From JBHIBA01 sp046758845 (GTDB taxonomy: Bacteria; UBA8248; JACPRG01; G963555815): a stretch of DNA of 5,143 bases. This document shows positions 1-5,143 of this stretch, piece by piece. The stretch covers positions 1-5,143 of the forward strand of contig JBHIBA010000328.1 in the NCBI GenBank assembly GCA_046758845.1, given 5' to 3'. The position numbers and the translations under genes were made by a program. Below the pieces are notes generated by a model. The model had not been told where the DNA came from and did not search any database. It saw nothing but the letters and a program-made list of their open reading frames with translations. How positions within the stretch are numbered: the stretch's first letter is position 1; the number at the start of each line of letters is the position of its first letter.

Positions 1-10
1 GCTGGGGGGT

Positions 11-100
11 GTGGGGGGGCGCCTTTCAAAAAGCGCCCCCCACAAAAAAGCCGGCACGCCAGTGCCCAAAAAGCGCCCCCCGCAGAAAACAAAAGGGGCG
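11..100. repeat. G/C-tract hairpins with a 15-bp direct repeat
   Basis: A 15-bp sequence, caaaaagcgcccccc, occurs at 27-41 and again at 67-81, exactly 40 bp apart. The left G-tract arm (11-22) is complementary to the first copy (33-43): GTGGGGGG pairs with CCCCCCAC and CGC pairs with GCG, with a one-base G bulge. This gives a strong stem with a small A-rich loop. The same arm could instead pair with the second copy. Between the copies is a small hairpin (GGCAC 53-57, GTGCC 62-66). A further arm GGGGCG at 95-100 is complementary to CGCCCC at 74-79. No T-tract follows the hairpins on either strand, so this is not a clear intrinsic terminator. It may be an intergenic repeat or a structured end of an upstream transcript. 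Confidence 0.6.
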
Positions 101-127
101 ACTCTCAGGTTGGCCCGCGCGCAATCT

Positions 128-156
128 TTGACTACCATTGCAATGGCGGCTCGAAT
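128..156 (+). promoter_or_regulatory. candidate sigma70-type promoter for the globin-coupled cyclase
   Basis: A -35-like TTGACT (128-133; 5 of 6 matches to TTGACA) is separated by 17 bp from a -10-like TCGAAT (151-156; 4 of 6 matches to TATAAT). The spacing is optimal, and the site lies about 130 bp upstream of the cyclase start, on the same strand. The -10 match is weak, so the call is tentative. A perfect 12-bp palindrome lies inside the spacer (see the separate entry). Confidence 0.35.
135..146. promoter_or_regulatory. 12-bp perfect palindrome in promoter spacer, possible operator
   Basis: The sequence CCATTGCAATGG is its own reverse complement and sits between the candidate -35 and -10 boxes. 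A dimeric repressor bound here would block RNA polymerase. A palindrome this long is expected about once per 4-5 kb by chance, so the position rather than the palindrome itself is what makes it interesting. Another perfect 12-bp palindrome, of C and G runs, lies at 192-203 and is less likely to be specific. Confidence 0.25.
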
Positions 157-270
157 GGGAACCTGCTGCCAGGAAGCTGAAATCCGGGCAATCCCCCGGG
201 GGACGGAAGGACCCTTGTGCATCGCGGAGCACCCGGCTGCCACGCCCGCCCCGCTCCCTGCGTTCGGCCT

Positions 271-276
271 AGGAGG
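271..276 (+). promoter_or_regulatory. Shine-Dalgarno site of the diguanylate cyclase
   Basis: A perfect AGGAGG lies 8 nt before the ATG at 285. It fixes that start for the diguanylate cyclase gene. Confidence 0.85.
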
Positions 277-284
277 CGGAAGAG

Positions 285-1343
285 ATGACGACCCAAATCT
301 TGTGCGAGCAATTTCAAATCACCCCAGAGGAGATTCAATCCCGGCGGGCCTTTCTCGAATGGAGCGCCGAGGATGAAGCGAACCTGGACTTGATCCACGA
401 CGTGATCCGACCACACGTGGACATCCTCGTCGAAGCCTTCTACGCCCACCTGCTACAGTTCAGGGAAATCCAACGCTTCCTCGCCGAGAGGACGACGCTT
501 GATCATTTGAAGGACTCGCAGAGGGCGTACCTCCTGAGCCTGGGCCGGGAATCGGACTCGACCGATTACTTCGAGGAGAGGCTCCGCATCGGGACCGCTC
601 ACGAGCGGGTGGGGCTGAACCCAAAATGGTACCTGGGGGCGTACGCAAAACTCTTCGCCCTGATTGCATCCAGAATCGGAAACCGCTACGCCCGGGAACC
701 CGAGACCTTGACGAGCCTCCTGGTCACCTTGAAAAAGATCGTCACGTTGGATTCGGCTCTGGGGGTGGAAACCTATTACCATACGGCGATCCAGAGGCTG
801 GAAGAATCCCTGCTCCGGCTGAACGAGGCCCAACGGCAACTCCAAGAAGCCTCCCGGGTCGACGGCCTGACGAAAATCCGAAACCGAACGTCGTTCATGG
901 AAACCCTGGAGATGGAATTGCGCCGAAGCCGGCGCTTCGCCCATCCCTTCACGCTGTTGTTTCTGGACATCGATCACTTCAAGAACATCAACGACAGCTA
1001 TGGACACCCGTTCGGAGATGTCGTTCTCAAAAAGGTCGCCGAACTGATCCTCTCAGTGATTCGGACGACGGATGTGGCCGGACGCTACGGGGGTGAGGAA
1101 TTCACCATCGGCCTGGTGGAATGCAGGGAGGACGCCGCCGTCACCATCGCCGAGCGAATCCGGCTGAAGATCGCGTTCACGCCCTTCGAGTTTGAAGACA
1201 AAACCGCTTCTGTGACCGTGAGCATCGGCGTGGCGGCGCTTATTCCTCAGACCGACCGGGTCGAGACGCTGACCGAGAGAGCCGATCAGGCCATGTACCA
1301 GGCCAAGAGGGCCGGCCGCAACCGCGTCGTCGTTCACGCCTAG
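285..1343 (+). CDS. globin-coupled sensor diguanylate cyclase (GGDEF)
   Basis: This is a cytosolic haem-sensor enzyme of 352 aa that should condense two GTP into cyclic di-GMP. Residues about 10-165 form a globin-coupled sensor (protoglobin-like) domain. The proximal haem ligand is His106 in the T-A-H-E-R-V-G-L context typical of this family, and Tyr53 in an F-Y-x-x-L motif fits the distal B10 tyrosine that contacts bound O2. A short coiled-coil linker (about 167-190) leads through D-G-L-T-K-I-R-N-R into the GGDEF domain (192-352). Its signature is GGEEF at 269-273. Asp228, Asn236 and Asp245 match the metal- and guanine-binding positions. An intact RxxD inhibitory site (Arg260, Asp263) predicts feedback control by c-di-GMP. 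No transmembrane segment or EAL domain is visible. The E. coli homologue DosC has an extra middle domain between globin and GGDEF, which is absent here. A strong AGGAGG fixes the start. Domain assignment is secure. The ligand (O2, CO or NO) and the regulated behaviour are inferred from the family. Confidence 0.95.
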   Translation: MTTQILCEQFQITPEEIQSRRAFLEWSAEDEANLDLIHDVIRPHVDILVEAFYAHLLQFREIQRFLAERTTLDHLKDSQRAYLLSLGRESDSTDYFEERLRIGTAHERVGLNPKWYLGAYAKLFALIASRIGNRYAREPETLTSLLVTLKKIVTLDSALGVETYYHTAIQRLEESLLRLNEAQRQLQEASRVDGLTKIRNRTSFMETLEMELRRSRRFAHPFTLLFLDIDHFKNINDSYGHPFGDVVLKKVAELILSVIRTTDVAGRYGGEEFTIGLVECREDAAVTIAERIRLKIAFTPFEFEDKTASVTVSIGVAALIPQTDRVETLTERADQAMYQAKRAGRNRVVVHA

Positions 1344-1429
1344 GGACGGGTCGCGCCTCGCCTCGGAGTGGAAGTTCTAAGACGACCGCCGCAGAGGATT
1401 GAAGGTTCAACCCCAGCCGAGGGAGAAGG

Positions 1430-1498
1430 TTAATACGTCTCGCGCTCGTCGTCCCGCATTGCCCTCCGCCACTTCGTCTCCGAGGGCGGCTCGGGCCA
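1430..1498 (-). pseudogene. remnant copy of the 3' end of the GrdB-like selenoprotein gene
   Basis: Positions 1466-1498 are identical over 33 bp to 3102-3134, which lies inside the selenoprotein gene at 3000-3893. The match continues at 1449-1466 against 3016-3033 with one mismatch, and at 1440-1445 against 3006-3011. On the - strand both encode W-P-E-P-P-S-E-T-K-W-R, then R-A-M-R-D-D and a short tail with its own stop (TAA at 1430-1432). Relative to the full gene, exactly 69 bp are missing (23 codons, residues 265-287), so the frame is kept. The frame stays open upstream to 1615 but there overlaps the end of the amidohydrolase gene in another frame, without recognisable homology or a ribosome site. 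It is best read as the leftover of a second, shortened copy or a partial duplication. It is unlikely to be expressed as a protein. Confidence 0.65.
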
Positions 1499-1529
1499 AG
1501 CCTTCGGGCTCCCGCGGACGCGGCCCCTC

Positions 1530-2909
1530 TCAGCGGCCTTCCCTTCCCTCCTGAGGGGCAACGCAACGGCCCCAGCCAGGTTCGCCGGTGACTTTGCCCT
1601 CCTCGTAGACCACACGGCCCCGGACCAGAGTCATCACAGGGGCGCCCTTCAGGATGCGGCCGTCATACATGGTCCATCCACCTTTGGAGAGGACGCCACC
1701 GCTCTGGATGGTTTCCTCACGTTCCAGGTCCACGACCACCAAGTCGGCGTCGGCGCCCACTTCAATGGCCCCCTTGCGGGGGTAGAGTCCATAGATCTGG
1801 GCGGGTCCAGCGGACATGACCTGCGCGACATGGTGCAGGGAGATCTTGCCCTCGTTGACGGCGTGAAGCATGAGGCGGGAGCCCACCTCGATGTTGGAGC
1901 CGGTGACCAGGGGGCTTTTCCAGATGTCCTCCTTGCCCGGCCGGATGAGTCGGGCCGGTTGAGGCGCATGATCGGTGCTCACCAGGTGCACCAGCCCGCG
2001 GGCCAGACACCTCCACATCTCGGCCACCGTCTGCGCAGAGCGGACCGTGGGGGCGAACTTCACCCAGGGCCCCCTCTCTCGCAGGTCGTCATACGTCAAG
2101 TACAGGTAGTGGGGCATGGTTTCCGCAAATATCGGGACGCCTTTCCCTCTTGCCCGCGCCACCCGGCGGAGGCAGACGGGATCGCTGAGATGAGCGAAGA
2201 CCAGCCGGGCGCCGCCCCCCAGGGAGAGCTCAGCCACCGAGCACACCATGTCCACGGCGAGCACCTGGGCCTCAGGGGAGTGCATTTCCGCATGGACCAT
2301 GGGGTCCCGGCGCCCTGACGCCCTGAGTCGCGTCTCGTTGGCTTTCACGAGGGAGTCGTCCTCGGCGTGGAGGAGGACGGCCCCGTTGAAGTCGGAGACG
2401 AGGCGGAAGAGCTTCATCAGGTCCCCCGGCGTGAGCGGGGGGGATTTGTGGATCTCCACCGTGAACACCTTGAGGCCCACGGCTCCGGCCCGCCACATCG
2501 CTTCGACCGAATCGAGGTTGGAGGGGAACACCGCGGCGAAGACGCCATAGTTCACCAGCGCCCGATCGGCCAGGTACTTTCTCTGTTCCCTGACCCTTTT
2601 GGCGCTGTCCACGGGGGGAATGTGGCGGGGGACATCGAGGATGGTGGTGACTCCGGCCCTGGCCGCGGCGCGGGTCCCCGCGAGGAAGTCCTCGCACTCG
2701 GGATAACCGGGGTCCATCATGTGCACGTGAGAGTCGATGAAGCCTGGCATCACGTACCGGCCGCCCATATCCAGGACTCGGGCGGGCCGCTCCTGTAGCC
2801 GATCTGCGATCTTGGCGATCTTTCCCTGCCGGAGATACAGAACAGCCGGGTAGGTGAAATGAGGGGTCACTATCTGACAGTTGATGAGCGCCAGCTCGGT
2901 GTCGCTCAT
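1530..2909 (-). CDS. cyclic amidohydrolase of the dihydroorotase/allantoinase/hydantoinase superfamily
   Basis: A 459-aa cytosolic metal-dependent hydrolase expected to open a cyclic amide or ureide ring. Residues 1-55 and about 378-440 form the flanking beta-sandwich, with P-G-F-I-D-S-H-V-H at the entry to the TIM barrel. All binuclear metal ligands are visible: His61 and His63, Lys147 (the carbamylated lysine, in G-L-K-V-F), His181 in L-L-H-A-E-D, His240 in F-A-H-L-S-D, and Asp313 in S-T-D-H-A-P. The E-T-M-P-H-Y-L stretch (263-269) resembles allantoinases and class I dihydroorotases. The arginine that dihydroorotases have two residues after the HxH pair is Met65 here, and the following M-P-N-type motif reads V-P-R-H, so dihydroorotate is an unlikely substrate. 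The true substrate is unknown. Length is normal for the family. The start at 2909 is preferred over an in-frame one at 2930 because GGGAGG precedes it by 5 nt. The gene lies 90 nt downstream of the selenoprotein gene on the same strand and is probably co-transcribed with it. Confidence 0.92.
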   Translation of the reverse strand: MSDTELALINCQIVTPHFTYPAVLYLRQGKIAKIADRLQERPARVLDMGGRYVMPGFIDSHVHMMDPGYPECEDFLAGTRAAARAGVTTILDVPRHIPPVDSAKRVREQRKYLADRALVNYGVFAAVFPSNLDSVEAMWRAGAVGLKVFTVEIHKSPPLTPGDLMKLFRLVSDFNGAVLLHAEDDSLVKANETRLRASGRRDPMVHAEMHSPEAQVLAVDMVCSVAELSLGGGARLVFAHLSDPVCLRRVARARGKGVPIFAETMPHYLYLTYDDLRERGPWVKFAPTVRSAQTVAEMWRCLARGLVHLVSTDHAPQPARLIRPGKEDIWKSPLVTGSNIEVGSRLMLHAVNEGKISLHHVAQVMSAGPAQIYGLYPRKGAIEVGADADLVVVDLEREETIQSGGVLSKGGWTMYDGRILKGAPVMTLVRGRVVYEEGKVTGEPGWGRCVAPQEGREGR

Positions 2910-2914
2910 GAAAA

Positions 2915-2920
2915 CCTCCC
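2915..2920 (-). promoter_or_regulatory. Shine-Dalgarno site that sets the amidohydrolase start
   Basis: Read on the - strand, GGGAGG lies 5 nt before the ATG at 2909. The longer in-frame start at 2930 would bury this site inside the gene and would add seven residues (M-G-G-R-E-V-F) ahead of the preferred start, where homologues begin near the first beta strand. Confidence 0.75.
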
Positions 2921-2999
2921 TTCCCCCCAATTTACCGTTTCGGCCTGTCCCGGCTCACGTACTTCCGATGTCGCCTCCAGGGAAAGGGTGTAAGCCGCC

Positions 3000-3893
3000 T
3001 CACAGCTCGCGTTTATCGTCCCGCATCGCCCTCAGCAACGTGTCGGCCAGGTTGACGCCTTTTTCCTGCGCGTATCTCCCAAGTGGGGGGGGCTCATCGG
3101 CCCGCCACTTCGTCTCCGAGGGCGGCTCGGGCCACTCATAGGGCAGGTGGCGGTAGCTGTTCGGCCCTTCGGCCGATATCAGCGCATCGGCCAAGTCGTC
3201 ACATACCCTCCGCTGCCCCCGCCGCTCTCCCACATCTCCGAGTGGCCGGCCGAAGGGGTACTGGATAAACGCCGCGCGCGGAACGCACACACGCTCCGTG
3301 ATCTCCGGCACGTTGCTGATGGACACGGTGGGGATGCCCGCCTTCTCGATCTCCCGCTGAAGCAGCCCGACGGACCGCGGACAGACCGGTCAGACGGGGA
3401 AGAGGAAGACCGCGTCCACGTCCTCCTCTTTCATCCGGGCGATCATCCGGGGCGCCGTTTTTTTCACCAAGGGGTTGAAGTTCGGAACATAGCCATAGAT
3501 GGAGAACAGCGTTCCGGCCAACCGGCCGATCTTGCCCTGCCGTTCGTATTCCAGGAAGATGTCCACGGGCCAGGCGACGTTCCGGTCCCTTCGAAGGAAG
3601 CTCGTGTCAACGTGCATGTGGGTGTACTCCACGTCGTCCTGTCCCGCCGAGCGCGGGATCTCCCGGTGGGTCGGGTCGCCCCAGGTGGGCTCGCGGCGCT
3701 CCCGCTCCAGGTCGAAGGGCGCGTCCCCCTTGAGGTGGATGCCGGCGGAGGAGACCAGCGTCACGGCGCACTCGGAGAGCGGCTTTCTCACGGGCGCCCA
3801 GGGGGTCTTCGCGGGGTCCGCTTGCCTGAGGGGGAGGACGTAATCCTTCATGCCGGGGTGGAAGTAAAAACCGTCAACGCGGGCGATGGGCAT
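3000..3893 (-). CDS. GrdB/PrdB-like selenoprotein with in-frame UGA read as selenocysteine
   Basis: A predicted 297-aa cytosolic selenoprotein of the glycine/betaine/sarcosine/D-proline reductase selenoprotein B family. The N-terminal part carries P-L-S-E-C-A-V-T-L-V-S-S-A-G-I-H (39-53), I-P-R-S-A at 79-83 and a V-D-x-S-F-L-R-R-D-R-N-V stretch (95-106). Then V-D-A-V-F-L-F-P-V leads directly into UGA at residue 168, followed by P-V-C (Cys171), giving a U-x-x-C redox motif. Reading frame and homology continue straight on: S-V-G-L-L-Q-R-E-I-E-K-A-G-I-P-T-V (174-190), Y-P-F-G-R-P-L-G (212-219) and W-P-E-P-P-S-E-T-K-W (254-263). The site and the continuing conservation argue against a pseudogene. 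In characterised relatives the selenol attacks a substrate held by a pyruvoyl partner subunit and reductively breaks a C-N bond. That partner is absent here, so the reaction and substrate are unknown. The start ATG at 3893 has AAGGAG 6 nt before it. An upstream TTG at 3908 is less likely. It heads a probable two-gene unit with the amidohydrolase. Confidence 0.85.
3365..3382 (-). promoter_or_regulatory. candidate bacterial SECIS hairpin after the UGA
   Basis: On the - strand, GUCCG (3382-3378) can pair with CGGGC (3369-3365), including one G-U pair, around an 8-nt loop CGGUCCGU (3377-3370). The loop exposes GGU near its 5' side, as the loops bound by SelB usually do. The loop begins only about 12 nt after the UGA, shorter than in well-studied cases such as E. 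coli fdhF. A competing stem, GACCG with CGGUC (3391-3387 with 3377-3373), overlaps it. Treat as a hand-drawn candidate only. Confidence 0.3.
3390..3392 (-). other. UGA selenocysteine codon (Sec168)
   Basis: On the - strand this triplet is UGA, flanked by codons for F-P-V before and P-V-C after. It occupies the redox-active position of the selenoprotein B family motif, and both flanking halves are conserved and in the same frame. Ordinary annotation would report a C-terminally truncated protein ending here and a second fragment at 3000-3326. Confidence 0.85.
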
Positions 3894-3899
3894 ACGCGG

Positions 3900-3905
3900 C
3901 TCCTT
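3900..3905 (-). promoter_or_regulatory. Shine-Dalgarno site that sets the selenoprotein start
   Basis: AAGGAG on the - strand lies 6 nt before the ATG at 3893. The alternative TTG start at 3908 would place this site inside the coding region and has no comparable site of its own. Confidence 0.75.
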
Positions 3906-3997
3906 CAAAGGTCGAAGGGAAGAATACCACGCCTCATGGAAGGTTATTGAAAAGCTCTATCGGGGCGCTCTCAGCGGGGTGTGAAACCCTCTCGACC

Positions 3998-4122
3998 TGT
4001 CATTCCGGACGAAGTGGACTCCTCAAGCTCGAAAGTCCCCGTATCTAGGCGAATTCGTAAACGAAGGACTCAACCCTGGCGAGATTCCCCGTGCGGGCCA
4101 ATGACCCGCACTCGGAATGACA
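3998..4122. repeat. small intergenic element with 10-bp terminal inverted repeats
   Basis: TGTCATTCCG at 3998-4007 is the perfect inverse of CGGAATGACA at 4113-4122, enclosing about 125 bp. The left end continues as GACGAAGTGGACTCC. The right half contains GAGATTCCCC and a perfect 7-bp stem (GTGCGGG 4091-4097, CCCGCAC 4105-4111) with a 7-nt loop. This layout resembles the short CATTCCGAGCGAAG-type palindromic repeats scattered through intergenic regions of many bacterial genomes. I see no transposase and no convincing target-site duplication. It occupies the middle of the gene-free stretch 3894-4244. Nothing else in that stretch is supported: 4123-4244 shows only short, unconvincing hairpins, and 3909-3997 has only a weak extended -10-like match. 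Confidence 0.55.
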
Positions 4123-4244
4123 TGAATGGGAACCCCAACGGGCTCAGCAGAGTTCTTCTGCGACCTTCCAGTATGCGCGGTCTTGACACTGTCGGCACAT
4201 GAGACGGGAACAGAACGATTTTTCCAGGATCGGACTCCGCCCGA

Positions 4245-5045
4245 TTAAGCTTTCGTGGCTCGGGCCTCATCCCCGGTCAGTCGGCCGATATAGCGGGACG
4301 CCCACGCAGCCAGGACGGCGCCGACGTAAACGGCGTCCTCTCTTCGGGTGAGGAGGTGGTCGGCGTCGTCGAGCGAGATGAAACTCTTCGGGTGATGCGC
4401 CGCCTCGAAGATCAGCCGGGCATTGTCGATGGCAACGAGCTCATCCTGCGCAGCGTGAAAGACGAGCAATGCCTTTCGAAGGCCGCCTATCGCCTGACGC
4501 ATGTTCTGCGCGTCGACGTCTTCAAGGAATTGCCTCTGGATGCGGAAGGTCCCGCCCCCGATGACGACCTCGGCCTCCCCCGCCGCTTCGATCGCCGGAA
4601 CCGATTCCTTCAACAGGTGACGCACGTGGGCCGGATCGTAGGGCGAGTTGATGGTGGCGAGCGCCACCGATTCCGGAATGCGCCCAGCGGCGATGAGACC
4701 GGCGGTCCCGCCCAGGCTGTGACCGACCAAAATCTTGGGCGCCTCAAATCGCTGGCGCAGGTGATCCGCCGCCCGGACCAGATCGCCCACATTCGACGAG
4801 AAATTCGTGTTGGCGAATTCCCCCTCGCTGCTCCCGAGCCCGGTGAAGTCGAAGCGAAGCACCGCGATCCCGCGTTCCGACAACGCCGCGCTGATCCGAG
4901 ACGCCGCGAAGATTTCCTTGGAGCAGGTGAAGCAGTGCGCGAACAGGGCGTAAGCGACGGGCGGGCCTTGCGGAAGGTCGAGACGCCCCGCCAGCGCCGC
5001 GCCGTGCGAACCCGGGAAAGTCATGCGTTCGCTGCGGTCAGCCAT
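4245..5045 (-). CDS. alpha/beta hydrolase related to the hydrolase half of hydrolase-OsmC fusions
   Basis: A 266-aa cytosolic serine hydrolase with the alpha/beta fold. The nucleophile is Ser110 in G-H-S-L-G-G (108-113), the acid is probably Asp201 in H-A-A-Q-D-E-L-V, and the base is His230 in D-A-D-H-L-L. The stretches A-L-F-A-H-C-F-T-C-S-K-E (33-44), L-R-F-D-F-T-G-L-G-S-S-E-G (63-75) and F-L-E-D (173-176) are hallmarks I recognise from bacterial bifunctional alpha/beta hydrolase/OsmC proteins. In those, an OsmC peroxide-reductase domain follows directly. Here the protein stops soon after A-A-W-A-S-R-Y (246-252), and the sequence after the stop does not read as OsmC in this frame. So it is either a stand-alone relative or a fusion that lost its second half. 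The substrate is unknown. The start at 5045 is chosen because AGAGG lies 6 nt upstream. An in-frame GTG at 5141 would add 32 residues of unconserved, proline-rich character. It is separated from the selenoprotein gene by 351 nt and probably has its own promoter. Confidence 0.9.
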   Translation of the reverse strand: MADRSERMTFPGSHGAALAGRLDLPQGPPVAYALFAHCFTCSKEIFAASRISAALSERGIAVLRFDFTGLGSSEGEFANTNFSSNVGDLVRAADHLRQRFEAPKILVGHSLGGTAGLIAAGRIPESVALATINSPYDPAHVRHLLKESVPAIEAAGEAEVVIGGGTFRIQRQFLEDVDAQNMRQAIGGLRKALLVFHAAQDELVAIDNARLIFEAAHHPKSFISLDDADHLLTRREDAVYVGAVLAAWASRYIGRLTGDEARATKA

Positions 5046-5051
5046 CCCTTT

Positions 5052-5056
5052 CCTCT
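5052..5056 (-). promoter_or_regulatory. Shine-Dalgarno site that sets the alpha/beta hydrolase start
   Basis: On the - strand AGAGG lies 6 nt before the ATG at 5045 and supports this start over the far-upstream GTG at 5141. The remaining bases to the window end (5057-5143) show no gene or clear promoter. Confidence 0.6.
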
Positions 5057-5143
5057 CATCCGTGTCGCTTTCTGCGGGAGGCGCTTTCTGGGAATGAGGA
5101 GGTCTTTGCGGCCTCAGGCCTTCGCCAACACCAGCCGCCACTT

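Noticed and set aside
453..1007. - strand open frame of 184 codons within the cyclase gene
   Set aside because: It is a shadow frame opposite the GGDEF and globin coding sequence, with no motifs of its own.
1344..1529. Bidirectional terminator between the convergent cyclase and amidohydrolase genes
   Set aside because: Only scattered short complementarities, such as CCTCGG at 1361 with CCGAGG at 1417. They lie far apart and have no T-tract on either side.
3390..3392. The UGA as an inactivating nonsense mutation
   Set aside because: It falls precisely at the redox position where family members carry selenocysteine, with the downstream Cys intact and no other stops or frameshifts in 129 following codons.
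3147..3950. Long + strand open frame of 267 codons opposite the selenoprotein
   Set aside because: It lies antisense to a gene with clear family motifs, has low-complexity composition rich in G, R, V and P, and no recognisable domain. GC-rich DNA commonly keeps the opposite strand open.
3921..3951. Possible promoter for the selenoprotein unit (extended -10-like TGGTATTCT with TTCAAT upstream on the - strand)
   Set aside because: Only 4 of 6 -10 matches, a poor -35 and a 19-bp spacer. Not strong enough to list as a feature.
4183..4188. Perfect TTGACA on the + strand as a promoter
   Set aside because: No acceptable -10 lies 16-18 bp downstream, and no + strand gene follows.
4229..4245. Small hairpin at the end of the alpha/beta hydrolase as an intrinsic terminator
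   Set aside because: The 5-bp stem is weak, and on the transcribed strand it is followed by A residues rather than a T-tract.

Overview
The window is GC-rich bacterial DNA (clearly above 55% G+C by eye) carrying four protein-coding genes. One lies on the + strand and three on the - strand. It contains no rRNA, tRNA, CRISPR or transposase gene that I can see. The use of selenocysteine, a haem-globin c-di-GMP enzyme and GC-rich codon usage suggest an environmental proteobacterium-like or related bacterium. The sequence alone does not fix the phylum.

Layout. Positions 1-284 are an intergenic leader. It begins with G/C-tract hairpins and a 15-bp direct repeat, and it holds a plausible sigma70-type promoter with a 12-bp palindrome in the spacer. 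Positions 285-1343 (+) encode a globin-coupled diguanylate cyclase, an oxygen or gas sensor that makes c-di-GMP. Between this gene and its convergent neighbour, at 1430-1498 (-), lies a short remnant matching the 3' end of the selenoprotein gene further along. Positions 1530-2909 (-) encode a cyclic amidohydrolase of the dihydroorotase/allantoinase/hydantoinase superfamily with all expected metal ligands. Positions 3000-3893 (-) encode a GrdB/PrdB-like selenoprotein whose frame is interrupted by one UGA at 3390-3392. The UGA sits exactly at a U-x-x-C redox motif, so an ordinary gene caller would split this gene into two fragments. Positions 3894-4244 hold no gene but contain a small element of about 125 bp with 10-bp terminal inverted repeats. 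Positions 4245-5045 (-) encode an alpha/beta hydrolase that matches the N-terminal half of the widespread hydrolase-OsmC fusion but lacks the OsmC half. Positions 5046-5143 are its upstream region.

How the genes may work together. The selenoprotein gene and the amidohydrolase gene are co-directional and 90 nt apart, in the order selenoprotein then amidohydrolase, so they are probably co-transcribed. Known relatives of the first reductively cleave C-N bonds (glycine, betaine, sarcosine or D-proline reductases). Relatives of the second hydrolyse cyclic amides. A shared route that opens or degrades a cyclic nitrogen compound is a reasonable but unproven inference. No pyruvoyl-subunit gene (GrdE/PrdA type) and no selenocysteine machinery gene (selA, selB, selC, selD) lies in the window. 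The cyclase and the hydrolase look like independent transcription units.

The most notable points are the mis-annotatable selenoprotein, the in-frame-shortened copy of its 3' end beyond the neighbouring gene, and the amidohydrolase that lacks the arginine expected of a true dihydroorotase.
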